Source: Bacilli bacterium
GTDB taxonomy: Bacteria > Bacillota_I > Bacilli_A > ML615J-28 > CAG-698
Direction: 5' to 3'
NCBI GenBank assembly: GCA_028691715.1
Contig: JAQUYR010000003.1
Coordinates: 1-41,094 of the forward strand
Length of the DNA: 41,094 nucleotides
Below the pieces are notes generated by a model. It was not told where the DNA came from, made no database searches, and worked only from the letters and a program-made list of their open reading frames with translations. Position numbers and translations under genes: made by a program. The first letter of the stretch is position 1. Each line of letters begins with the position of its first letter. Shown here piece by piece: positions 15,017-22,868 of this stretch.

Positions 15017-15534
15017 AAATAAAAATAAGTGCTAATTTTTCAGAACCAAGGGCAAAAACATTTTTTAGGTTCCATCTTTTAAGAAGAGCGAAAATAAGAT
15101 ATGGTTATTATGCTGTTTCGTTGTTTCTTATATTGATTAGTACTTTTTGTATGTTTATTCTAAATGAAGACATTATCGCTACTATTATTTTTGCAGCGGG
15201 GATTGCTGTTCTAATCATCTGGCCGATACAAGTCCAAGCAATGGTGAAAAAGATAATCGCTAGTAATCAAATAAGTGGAGCAAAGTATATCATCACTTTC
15301 GATGATGATAAATTAACCTATGATTTAGAGGGTAATATCCGTGAATATCAATGGAAAGACATTGATAGTGTTTGTGAGACAGATGATTGTTTATATGTTT
15401 ATACAGATCCTAATAGGGCTGTAATCATTCCCAAATTTGCTATGTTAAAGGATTCTAGAGAAGAATTAATTTCTTTTTTAAAGAGTAATGTTATATATAG
15501 AAAATATCGCTTTAAGCAGAAAGTAGAAGATTAG
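15013..15534 (+). CDS. YcxB-like membrane protein (paralogue)
   Basis: 173 residues with the same plan as its upstream neighbour minus the acidic tail: basic N-terminus (RAKTFFRFHLLRRAKIRYGYY), two transmembrane helices (about 36-72), then the domain with ITFDDDKLTYDLEG..YQWKDIDSVCETDDCLYVYTD..AVIIPK. The W-K-D-I-D / W-S-F-V-S correspondence and the V-I-I near the end show homology to the first copy. Function unknown. Start and upstream stop overlap by 4 nt, so translation is coupled and the two products may form a pair. Confidence 0.7.
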   Translation: MKIKISANFSEPRAKTFFRFHLLRRAKIRYGYYAVSLFLILISTFCMFILNEDIIATIIFAAGIAVLIIWPIQVQAMVKKIIASNQISGAKYIITFDDDKLTYDLEGNIREYQWKDIDSVCETDDCLYVYTDPNRAVIIPKFAMLKDSREELISFLKSNVIYRKYRFKQKVED

Positions 15535-15537
15535 ATC

Positions 15538-15753
15538 ATGAAAAAAATTCTCATTTTTTTAGGGATATTATTAATATTGCTACTAGGGTTTACGACATTA
15601 GATGGTATTGCTTTAGTTATATTCCTATTAGTAATTTTTCCTTTGGTCTTTTTCTATTTACCAGTTATACTACGAATAGAGAAAAAAGAAGAATTGACTG
15701 ATGAAGCTAAAAAAGAAAGAGATAGGAATGATCGCTTTTCAAGGTGGGAGTGA
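15538..15753 (+). CDS. Small two-helix membrane protein
   Basis: 71 residues: two hydrophobic helices (about 4-20 and 25-47) then a charged tail (EKKEELTDEAKKERDRNDRFSRWE). No recognisable family. Its ATG is 3 nt after the preceding stop, with only a weak ribosome site, and the next gene starts 1 nt after its stop, so it is embedded in the operon and probably depends on coupling. Confidence 0.55.
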   Translation: MKKILIFLGILLILLLGFTTLDGIALVIFLLVIFPLVFFYLPVILRIEKKEELTDEAKKERDRNDRFSRWE

Positions 15754-15754
15754 T

Positions 15755-16441
15755 ATGGTTGATAACTTCCCAATATTGTATGAAGATAACCACATTATTG
15801 TCGTTGTAAAGCCAGAAAATGTTTTATCGCAGGAAGACATTACCGAAGATGATGATATGCTTAGTATTGTTAAAAAATACTTGAAAGAGAAATATCAGAA
15901 ACCAGGGAATGTTTATCTAGGACTCGTCCATCGCTTAGACCGAAGGGTTGGAGGGGTCATGATTTTTGCAAAAACATCAAAAGCTGCTAGTCGTTTGAGT
16001 GAGGATATCAGGAATCATAATTTTCATAAAGAATATTATGCAATAGTAAAGGGTAAAATAGATAAATCAGGATCTTTAACTGATTATGTCATTAAAGAAG
16101 AATCTGAAAAAAACCATAAGGCAATGATTGTAAATAAAGATACAACGAATGCTAAAAGAGCAATTTTAGATTATCAATTTATTAAAGGCTTTAAAATCAA
16201 AGATATTGATTTCACTTTAATAAAAATTAATCTCATAACAGGAAGGTATAATCAAATTCGTTTACAGTTATCAAATTTCGGTTATCCAATAGTTGATGAT
16301 TATAAATACGGTTATACTGGTGAAAACTTTAATGATATGTTAGGACTTTGGTGTTACAAAATAAGATTTAATCATCCTGTATTAAAGAGAGAAATGGAAT
16401 TTTCTTATATAATAAAGGATGGGATTTGGAGTTTTATATGA
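15755..16441 (+). CDS. RNA pseudouridine synthase, RluA/RluD family
   Basis: About 228 residues; isomerises specific uridines in rRNA or tRNA. The family signature HRLDRRVGGVM carries the catalytic Asp (usual form HRLDxxTSGL), and RYNQIRLQLSNFGYPIVDDYKYG is the typical C-terminal motif. No S4 RNA-binding domain is present, as in RluA/RluC-like short forms; the target base cannot be assigned. I start at ATG 15755 (ribosome site AAGGTGGGAG) because an upstream in-frame ATG lies inside the previous gene. The stop overlaps the next start (ATGA at 16438-16441). Confidence 0.85.
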   Translation: MVDNFPILYEDNHIIVVVKPENVLSQEDITEDDDMLSIVKKYLKEKYQKPGNVYLGLVHRLDRRVGGVMIFAKTSKAASRLSEDIRNHNFHKEYYAIVKGKIDKSGSLTDYVIKEESEKNHKAMIVNKDTTNAKRAILDYQFIKGFKIKDIDFTLIKINLITGRYNQIRLQLSNFGYPIVDDYKYGYTGENFNDMLGLWCYKIRFNHPVLKREMEFSYIIKDGIWSFI

Positions 16442-18399
16442 AATCAAGAAGAAAATTTTTAGGATTAGCCACTTTTATTATTATTATTTGTTTTATCTTA
16501 CTATATAGTGTCATCAGTAATTCTTCAATAAAAATTGAAGCATATGATGCCATTATCGATGTTGATGAATCAGGAAATATGACAGTTGTTGAAACATGGA
16601 CAATTGATTATCCAACGGGATATAATGTTCGTTTCCGTGATTTGAAATTTTCAAAAGATCACTTAAACAATCCTCTTCTTGAGGGATTGGATTATTCTGA
16701 TGATAAGGCCTCTCTTGAATTAAATACTGTTGGTGTTCGTGTGTCCTATATTGACGGAGATGATGTTGTTGATGTCACTGATGATATTGAAATAGGCTAT
16801 TCCTTTAATGGCGATAATGATGAATTAGGGGAACCAATTGAGTGTTATCCAGATACTTATGAATGTGAATCAGTCTTTGTCAATTTAACCGCTATTGGTG
16901 GTATGAAAGAAAAGATGGTTTTTGAATATACTTATACTATAAATGGAGCAGTTACAGCTTACGATGATATTGCTGAACTGAATTGGGTATTATTTAAAGA
17001 TGTAGAAGCAAAGGTAAAGGAAGCAAATGTAAAAATAAACCTTTATACTAATAGCGATTTAGATTCTTTAAGGGTATGGGGACACGGATTGTCTAATGGA
17101 AACATTGATATAACATCGGTAAAAGAGATAAACATCGGAGCTAGAAATATCTCGACTGATGAAGAATTAGAACTAAGAATATTGATGAATAAGATGGCAG
17201 TAGCTAATATTTCTTCAAACAACACTATTGCTGGTGCTATGGAAGATAAGATTATATCCTATGAAGAAAATTTAGCCAGAGAAACAAATAGAGCTAATAT
17301 TATTGCAAAGATGATAAACTTGTTGACTTTGTTATTACTTTTACTGATGATATACATAATTTTAAAAGTATATAAAAAGTATGATAAAGAATACACACCA
17401 GAATTTTCGGGAATATATTATCGCGAATTACCATATGATTATAGTCCAGCTGAGATGAGTTATCTATATTATTTTGGAAAGACAAATGATGAGGATGCTA
17501 CAGCCACACTTCTAGACTTAGTCAGAAGAAAATATTTGAAAATAGAAGTAGTTCCTTCTAGTGAAAAGAGGAAAGAGGCTAATATGCAGATTTCCTTGGA
17601 AACAGGTCAAGACTTTTCAACGCTTTTACCACATGAAGCTCATATAATTAACTGGTTCATTAAGACTATTGGTGATGGCGAGAAGGTAACTATAGAACAA
17701 ATAGAAAAATATGGTAAGAAGAGCTATAGTGAGGCTAATGTTTTTGCTAAGCAGGGAGAGGCTTTCAAACAAAAAGTCAAAATAGCTGGTTCAAAACATG
17801 ACTTTTTTGAAAATGCTGCTGAAAGAGCCAAGGATAAGGCTCAGGGATATGCCTTTATTCCAATCGCTTTTGCTATTATTTGTTGGCTGATAGTTCCAAT
17901 GTTCAATGTTGATGCTACTGTTAATGGAATAATTTCTCTAGTAATCGGTATTTCTTACATGGTATATTTATGGTCAATTAAGAGAAGAAGTAAAAATGGA
18001 AATGAAGAGTTTGCAAAATGGAAAGCTTTTAAAAGATTTTTAGAGGAATTCAGTTCGATGAAGGATTATCCTATTCCGAGTATTATTGTTTGGGAGCATT
18101 ATTTAGTCTATGCAACATCTTTAAGGATTGCTGATAAAGTAATGGATCAACTGCGCATAAAATTGCCAGATATCAATACTGAAGAAAGTGGAGCAACATT
18201 TTTATCGCAAAGATACTATGTTCCTGGATTCTACTATGGATATATGTTTGGTAGAATATCAACTTCAGTATCAGTAGCAAGAAACAACTCAATAAGTACG
18301 ATTTCTAATCATAACATGGCAGGTGCTTCTGGTAGAGGAGGAGGCTTTAGTGGTGGCTCATCCTTTGGTGGTGGCGGCGGCGGAGCAAGAAGTCGTTAA
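16438..18399 (+). CDS. DUF2207 predicted membrane protein
   Basis: About 653 residues. One N-terminal transmembrane helix (about 8-29) leads an extracellular beta-rich DUF2207 domain (IKIEAYDAIIDVDESGNMTVVETW...). A second helix follows (about 290-308), then a cytosolic stretch, two more helices (about 470-515), and a Gly/Ser-rich C-terminus (SGRGGGFSGGSSFGGGGGG) typical of the family. Biochemical role unknown; the family is commonly encoded beside LemA, as here. The start ATG 16438 has GGAG at 6-nt spacing; a TTG four codons earlier is not used. Translational coupling to the pseudouridine synthase and 29-nt spacing to lemA place it in one operon. Confidence 0.85.
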   Translation: MKSRRKFLGLATFIIIICFILLYSVISNSSIKIEAYDAIIDVDESGNMTVVETWTIDYPTGYNVRFRDLKFSKDHLNNPLLEGLDYSDDKASLELNTVGVRVSYIDGDDVVDVTDDIEIGYSFNGDNDELGEPIECYPDTYECESVFVNLTAIGGMKEKMVFEYTYTINGAVTAYDDIAELNWVLFKDVEAKVKEANVKINLYTNSDLDSLRVWGHGLSNGNIDITSVKEINIGARNISTDEELELRILMNKMAVANISSNNTIAGAMEDKIISYEENLARETNRANIIAKMINLLTLLLLLLMIYIILKVYKKYDKEYTPEFSGIYYRELPYDYSPAEMSYLYYFGKTNDEDATATLLDLVRRKYLKIEVVPSSEKRKEANMQISLETGQDFSTLLPHEAHIINWFIKTIGDGEKVTIEQIEKYGKKSYSEANVFAKQGEAFKQKVKIAGSKHDFFENAAERAKDKAQGYAFIPIAFAIICWLIVPMFNVDATVNGIISLVIGISYMVYLWSIKRRSKNGNEEFAKWKAFKRFLEEFSSMKDYPIPSIIVWEHYLVYATSLRIADKVMDQLRIKLPDINTEESGATFLSQRYYVPGFYYGYMFGRISTSVSVARNNSISTISNHNMAGASGRGGGFSGGSSFGGGGGGARSR

Positions 18400-18428
18400 A
18401 TATAAAATATGAAAATGGAGGAATAAGT

Positions 18429-19013
18429 ATGTTTTTAACAGTTGGTGGAACTATTGCGATTATTGCAGTAGTGTTGGTAGTTGTAGTATTAGTAGCTTAT
18501 ATCATTAGTGCTTACAACACCTTAGTACAATTAAGGAATAAAGTTAAAAATCAATGGCATCAAATTGATGTTCAATTAAAGAGAAGGTTTGATATGATTC
18601 CTAATCTTGTTGAAACAGTTAAGGGTTATGCTAAGCACGAGGAATCAATCTTCGGAGAATTTGCGAAGGCAAGAGGATTATATGCTCAAGCTTCTCAAAG
18701 TGGAAATGTTGCTGAAATGGCAGAGGCTAATAAGGGATTAGGTGGCGCTTTAAGTAGATTATTAGTTGTTCAGGAGAGATATCCTGAATTACAAGCCAAT
18801 ACTAATTTTCAACAGATGATGAAGGATTTAAAAGAAACAGAGGATAAAATTGCTTATCAAAGACAATTCTATAACGATGTTGTTCAGATCAATAACAACA
18901 AAATTGAAATGTTCCCAAGCAATATAATTGCAAAAATGTTTAATTTTAAAGCAGCTGAATTCTTTACACTAACAGAAGAAGCTCAAAGAGAAGCTCCAAA
19001 AGTAGCTTTCTAA
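18429..19013 (+). CDS. lemA: LemA family protein
   Basis: 194 residues: one N-terminal transmembrane helix (about 5-28) followed by the all-helical LemA domain: YNTLVQLRNKVKNQWHQIDVQLKRRFDMIPNLVETVKGYAKHE..., then FNDV-like YNDVVQINNNKIEMFPSNIIAKMFNF near the end. Function is not firmly established; the family is associated with membrane stress systems and DUF2207 partners. GGAGGA precedes the ATG. Last gene of the operon, followed by an intrinsic terminator. Confidence 0.93.
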   Translation: MFLTVGGTIAIIAVVLVVVVLVAYIISAYNTLVQLRNKVKNQWHQIDVQLKRRFDMIPNLVETVKGYAKHEESIFGEFAKARGLYAQASQSGNVAEMAEANKGLGGALSRLLVVQERYPELQANTNFQQMMKDLKETEDKIAYQRQFYNDVVQINNNKIEMFPSNIIAKMFNFKAAEFFTLTEEAQREAPKVAF

Positions 19014-19018
19014 AAAAA

Positions 19019-19045
19019 GTAGCATGTGAAAATCACATGCTTTTA
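19019..19045 (+). terminator. Intrinsic terminator after lemA
   Basis: AGCATGTGA-aaa-TCACATGCT is a 9-bp stem followed by TTTT. Confidence 0.88.
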
Positions 19046-19172
19046 ATATTTAAACTAGATATTTATAGCATTGATTTAGCGCATTTTACTTGTGAGAACT
19101 TTTTCATAAGAAAAGTATAGCGACTATTGTTATAAAATGGTATAATCATCTCATGTTGAAAGGATTAAAGAT

Positions 19173-19748
19173 ATGAATTTATTAGAAGAAAGAATAAAAA
19201 AAGACGGAAAAGTGATAAACAACGAGATATTAAAAGTTGATAGTTTCCTAAATCATCAAATTGATGTTGAATTACTAAATAAAGTTTGCAAAGAACTAGC
19301 TAGTAAATTTAATGGTGTTGATAAAATAATAACAGTGGAAACAAGTGGTATTGCTTATGCTGTTGGTATTTCTCAACATTTAGGTAATGTTCCAGTAGTC
19401 TTTGCAAAGAAATCAAAATCACTCATTACTGATGAGAAAAACCTTTATGTAAAAGAGGTGAAATCTTTTACTAGAAAGACTTCTAGTCAAATATATATCG
19501 ATAAGTCCTATATCAAAGAGAATGAAAGATGCTTAATTGTTGATGATTTTTTAGCGGAGGGAAATGCCACTATGGGACTAGTCGCTATTTGTGAAAATGC
19601 TAAAGCAGTTATAACTGGTGTAGCAATTGTTATTGAAAAGAAATTTCAAGGTGGACGTAAGAGAATATTAGAAAAAGGAATTCACTTGGAATCGATGGCT
19701 GTCATTGAAAAATTCGTGAATAATGAGGTTATATTTGCTGAAAAGTAA
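19173..19748 (+). CDS. xpt: Xanthine phosphoribosyltransferase
   Basis: 191 residues, collinear with B. subtilis Xpt, converting xanthine plus PRPP to XMP for guanine nucleotide salvage. Seen: LKVDSFLNHQIDVELL near the N-terminus, VETSGIAYA, PVVFAKKSKSL, and the PRPP loop CLIVDDFLAEGNAT followed by IVIEKKFQGGR. The ATG follows GAAAGGA. Its own leader (19045-19172) shows an extended -10 (TGGTATAAT) but no purine aptamer; the aptamer lies after it, before the nucleoside transporter. In Bacillus the xpt gene itself is guanine-riboswitch controlled, so this arrangement differs. Confidence 0.95.
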   Translation: MNLLEERIKKDGKVINNEILKVDSFLNHQIDVELLNKVCKELASKFNGVDKIITVETSGIAYAVGISQHLGNVPVVFAKKSKSLITDEKNLYVKEVKSFTRKTSSQIYIDKSYIKENERCLIVDDFLAEGNATMGLVAICENAKAVITGVAIVIEKKFQGGRKRILEKGIHLESMAVIEKFVNNEVIFAEK

Positions 19749-19797
19749 ATATAATCTTTTTTTATAAAAAATACAAACGCTTTTATTCAAAAATGTC

Positions 19798-19826
19798 TTG
19801 AGATTTTTATCTGATTCTTTTATAAT
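19798..19826 (+). promoter_or_regulatory. Promoter of the nucleoside transporter operon
   Basis: TTGAGA (19798-19803), 17 nt, TATAAT (19821-19826): a near-consensus SigA promoter 27 nt before the purine aptamer. A 6-bp hairpin (ATCAGG at 19832-19837 with CCTGAT at 19847-19852) lies between promoter and aptamer. Confidence 0.85.
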
Positions 19827-19852
19827 ATAGACATCAGGTAATTCATCCTGAT

Positions 19853-19917
19853 ATTCGTATAATTGCCTAATTGGAGGAAAGTCTCTACGCTGAACCGTAT
19901 AATTCAGCACTACGAAT
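19853..19917 (+). promoter_or_regulatory. Purine riboswitch aptamer (guanine-type, variant)
   Basis: P1 is ATTCGT/ACGAAT. J1/2 reads ATAAT; P2 is TTGCCT/AGGAAA with a G-A mismatch and loop AATTGG; J2/3 is GTCTCTAC (consensus GTTTCTAC); P3 is a perfect GCTGAA/TTCAGC with loop CCGTATAA; J3/1 is ACTACG. The Watson-Crick specificity base (position 74 in xpt numbering, here 19910) is C, predicting guanine or hypoxanthine rather than adenine. Differences from consensus: U48 is C (19883), P2 and its loop are one unit shorter, and the P3 loop is one nt longer. The GG and CC needed for the loop-loop contact are kept. Confidence 0.85.
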
Positions 19918-19938
19918 TAAAGATATTCTTTTAATGAT

Positions 19939-19970
19939 CTTTGATAATATCAAGGCTTTTCTTTTTTTAT
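19939..19970 (+). terminator. Riboswitch-controlled terminator
   Basis: CTTTGAT-aat-ATCAAGG (one G-U pair) followed by CTTTTCTTTTTTT. An alternative stem, AAAGAT (19919-19924) with ATCTTT (19937-19942), would hide its left arm. This fits an OFF switch: ligand holds P1 closed and lets the terminator form. Confidence 0.7.
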
Positions 19971-20003
19971 TGGTCTATTGCGAGATAAAAAAAGGAGAAA
20001 AAA

Positions 20004-21260
20004 ATGAAAAAAAGTTTATTAATTGTTTTGACCGTATTTGCTATGGTTTTTTGTCTAACAGCCACTGGTTGTACTAAAGATGATGACACATTAAAGATTG
20101 GCATTATTTTAGTAGGCGATGAAACAGAAGGTTATTCTAAGGCCCATATGGATGGAATTAGCGAAGCTATTACTGCTAATGGACTTGAAGAAAACCAAGT
20201 AATTTACAAAAAGAGAGTTGCAGAGGACAGCACTTGTGCTGATGCTGCGGAGGATTTAATTTCTGCTGGATGTACATTAATTATTTCTAACAGCTATAGT
20301 CATCAAGATTATATCTATTCTGTTGCTAAGAAATATCCTAACGTTACATTTGTTGCCGCAACTGGTGATTATGCAGCTATTTCTGGATTATCTAATTTTA
20401 AAAATGCGTTTACAAATGTTTACGAATCACGTTATGTAAGTGGTATCGTTGCTGGTATGAAAATAGCAGAACTAGATGCTGCTGGTAAAATTACTTCTGC
20501 TAATTTAGATGCTGATGGAAAAGTTAAAGTTGGTTATGTTGGTGCTTTCACTTATGCTGAAGTTATTTCAGGATACACTGCTTTCTTCTTAGGTATCCAA
20601 TCTGTATATGCTAATGTTTCTATGGAAGTACAATTTACTGATAGCTGGTTCAATATTGATAAAGAGGCTGCTGCCGCTGAAGTTTTAGTTAATGATGGTT
20701 GTGTTATTATTGGCCAACATGCTGATTCTACTGGTGCTCCAAGTAAAGTTCAACAATTACTTAGCAACGGTAAAGTATGTTATTCAATTGGTTATAATGT
20801 TGATATGTTAGGTGTTGCTAATGAAGCAGCATTGACTAGTGCAACAAATGTTTGGGGTAAGTATTACACTTATGCTTTCAAACAAGCTATTGCTGGAGAA
20901 GAAATCGATACTGACTGGGCTAAAGGATATGCTGATGGCGCTGTTGCTATTACTACATTAGGTAGTTCTTGTGCTGCTGGTACAGCTGCAAAGGTTAGCG
21001 AAGCTGAAGATGCATTCAAAGCTGGTACATTACATGTATTTGATGTCTCTAAATTCACAGTTGGTGGAGAAAAAATTACTTCTCATGATTTTGATTTCTC
21101 ATATAGAGATTGGAGTAATGGTGGTAAAGTTGTTTTCCAAGGAGAAACAAAGAACGTGATTAAGACAAGTGGTTCTGTAAGTTATTTTGAAGAATCAACT
21201 TTGAGATCTGCCCCATATTTTGATTTAAAAATTGATGGTATCATTTGGTTAAATAAATAG
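20004..21260 (+). CDS. BMP-family nucleoside-binding lipoprotein
   Basis: 418 residues; extracellular receptor of a nucleoside ABC importer (PnrA/BmpA/NupN type). The signal peptide ends in lipobox TATGC (Cys23). The body shows the BMP fold landmarks: LKIGIILVGDETEGYSKAHMDGI, LISAGCTLIISNSY, YVSGIVAGMKIAE, KVGYVGAFTYAEVISGYTAFFLG and GCVIIGQHADSTGAPSKVQQL. The ATG follows AAAGGAG at 6-nt spacing. It is the first gene of a four-gene transporter operon under a guanine-type riboswitch, which suggests purine nucleosides as cargo (inference). A 12-bp stem-loop separates it from the ATPase gene. Confidence 0.93.
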   Translation: MKKSLLIVLTVFAMVFCLTATGCTKDDDTLKIGIILVGDETEGYSKAHMDGISEAITANGLEENQVIYKKRVAEDSTCADAAEDLISAGCTLIISNSYSHQDYIYSVAKKYPNVTFVAATGDYAAISGLSNFKNAFTNVYESRYVSGIVAGMKIAELDAAGKITSANLDADGKVKVGYVGAFTYAEVISGYTAFFLGIQSVYANVSMEVQFTDSWFNIDKEAAAAEVLVNDGCVIIGQHADSTGAPSKVQQLLSNGKVCYSIGYNVDMLGVANEAALTSATNVWGKYYTYAFKQAIAGEEIDTDWAKGYADGAVAITTLGSSCAAGTAAKVSEAEDAFKAGTLHVFDVSKFTVGGEKITSHDFDFSYRDWSNGGKVVFQGETKNVIKTSGSVSYFEESTLRSAPYFDLKIDGIIWLNK

Positions 21261-21269
21261 TAAGATAAT

Positions 21270-21305
21270 ATATAGGGGACCAGACTCGTAATGGGTCCCC
21301 TATAT
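21270..21305 (+). other. 12-bp intergenic stem-loop inside the transporter operon
   Basis: ATATAGGGGACC (21270-21281) pairs perfectly with GGTCCCCTATAT (21294-21305) around a 12-nt loop. No T run follows, so it is more likely a mRNA-stabilising or processing element that raises binding-protein expression over the ATPase and permeases than a terminator. Confidence 0.75.
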
Positions 21306-21329
21306 CTATTTAATATGAGGAAAAAATGA

Positions 21330-22868
21330 ATGCAAAAAGCAATTGAATTGACTAATATAACGAAGACTTTTGGCGATGTCATCGCCAATAAAGATATAAA
21401 TTTAACAATAAAAAAGGGAGAAATACTTGCCCTTTTAGGTGAAAATGGTAGTGGGAAAACTACCCTACTAAATATTTTGTCAGGTATATATTATCCAGAT
21501 AATGGGAAAATATTTATCGATGGAAAAGAGGTTAAAATCAATTCCCCTAAAGATGCTTTTAATATGGGAATTGGAATGGTCCATCAGCATTTTAAATTGA
21601 TAGATGTTTTTAGTGCTTGTGAGAATATCATCTTAGGATTAAATGATGGTTTTCTTTGCAATATGAAAAAACACAAGAAAAATATCGATGCTCTTGCGAA
21701 AAAATATGGTTTTATCATTGATTTGGATAAGAAAGTTTTTGATATGTCCATTTCGGAGAAACAAACTATAGAAATTGTGAAACAATTATATCGGGGAACT
21801 GACTTTCTAATTTTAGATGAACCAACAGCTGTTTTAACCCCTCAAGAAATCATACAATTATTCAAAGTTTTAAAAGTTATGAAAAATGATGGTAAATCAA
21901 TCATTATTATTACCCATAAATTACAAGAAGTACTATCAATTTCTGATCGCGTTTCTGTTTTGAGAAAAGGCGAATTAGTAGGAACAGTAGATACAAAAGA
22001 TGCTACAAAAGAAAGCCTAACAGAAATGATGGTTGGAGAAAAAGTTATCCTGAATATTGAGAGATCGACCCCAACAAATGTTACAAAAAGACTTGAAATA
22101 TCCCATCTTAATTGTATTCACCGAACTGGTGTTCATGCCTTAAAGGATGTTTCCTTTGATCTCAATGCTGGAGAAATCTTAGGTGTCGCAGGTATTGCTG
22201 GTAGTGGTCAGAGGGAATTACTCGAAGCCATTGCTGGAGTTCAACACTGCAAAGCAGGATCATCAATTATTTATTATGATCCAATCAGTGGTAAAGAAGA
22301 ACAGTTAATTGGGAAGAATCCAAAGGAAATAAAAAAACTAGGAATTTCCTTCTCTTTTGTTCCTGAGGATCGTCTTGGCATGGGATTAATCGGTAATATG
22401 GATATTATTGATAATATGATGTTGAGAAGTTATGAAAATGGCAAAACACCTTTTTTAGAATACAAGGAGCCAACGATTTTAGCAAAGGATGTCAAGGATA
22501 AATTAGAAGTTATTACTCCTTCAATCCATACCAAAATAAGAAAATTATCTGGTGGTAATGTCCAAAAAGTTTTAGTAGGTAGAGAAATAGCTAGTTTTCC
22601 TAAAGTCCTAATGACGGCTTATGCTGTTCGGGGACTGGACATTAATACATCATATACTATATATAATATAATGAATGACGAAAAGAAGTCAGGAACTGCT
22701 GTTTTGTATGTTGGTGAGGATTTAGACGTGTTACTAGCTCTATGTGATCGGATAATGGTCATTTGCAATGGCCGAATAACAGGAATTGTTGATGCTAGAA
22801 CTAGCGATAAACAAACAATTGGCCATTTGATGACCAATAATGAAATAAGTGGTGAAGAAAATGAATAA
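21330..22868 (+). CDS. Nucleoside ABC transporter ATPase (two NBDs)
   Basis: 512 residues with two nucleotide-binding domains in one chain, as in NupO/RbsA-like ATPases. NBD1 has Walker A GENGSGKTT, Walker B FLILDEPTAVLTPQE and the H-loop ITHK. Its ABC signature reads MSISEKQ instead of the usual LSVGxQQ, so the signature glycine is Ser. NBD2 has the family-typical degenerate Walker A (GIAGSGQRELL), an intact signature LSGGNVQKVLVGREI and VRGLDI. Powers import through the two downstream permeases. ATG 21330 has GAGG 9 nt upstream. It overlaps the next gene by 8 nt. Confidence 0.93.
   Translation: MQKAIELTNITKTFGDVIANKDINLTIKKGEILALLGENGSGKTTLLNILSGIYYPDNGKIFIDGKEVKINSPKDAFNMGIGMVHQHFKLIDVFSACENIILGLNDGFLCNMKKHKKNIDALAKKYGFIIDLDKKVFDMSISEKQTIEIVKQLYRGTDFLILDEPTAVLTPQEIIQLFKVLKVMKNDGKSIIIITHKLQEVLSISDRVSVLRKGELVGTVDTKDATKESLTEMMVGEKVILNIERSTPTNVTKRLEISHLNCIHRTGVHALKDVSFDLNAGEILGVAGIAGSGQRELLEAIAGVQHCKAGSSIIYYDPISGKEEQLIGKNPKEIKKLGISFSFVPEDRLGMGLIGNMDIIDNMMLRSYENGKTPFLEYKEPTILAKDVKDKLEVITPSIHTKIRKLSGGNVQKVLVGREIASFPKVLMTAYAVRGLDINTSYTIYNIMNDEKKSGTAVLYVGEDLDVLLALCDRIMVICNGRITGIVDARTSDKQTIGHLMTNNEISGEENE

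Noticed and set aside
19045..19172. Guanine riboswitch upstream of xpt, as in Bacillus
   Set aside because: No J1/2, J2/3 or loop motifs of the purine aptamer occur there; the aptamer lies after xpt.
21270..21305. Intrinsic terminator inside the nucleoside transporter operon
   Set aside because: The 12-bp stem is not followed by a T run, and the downstream genes form one functional unit.
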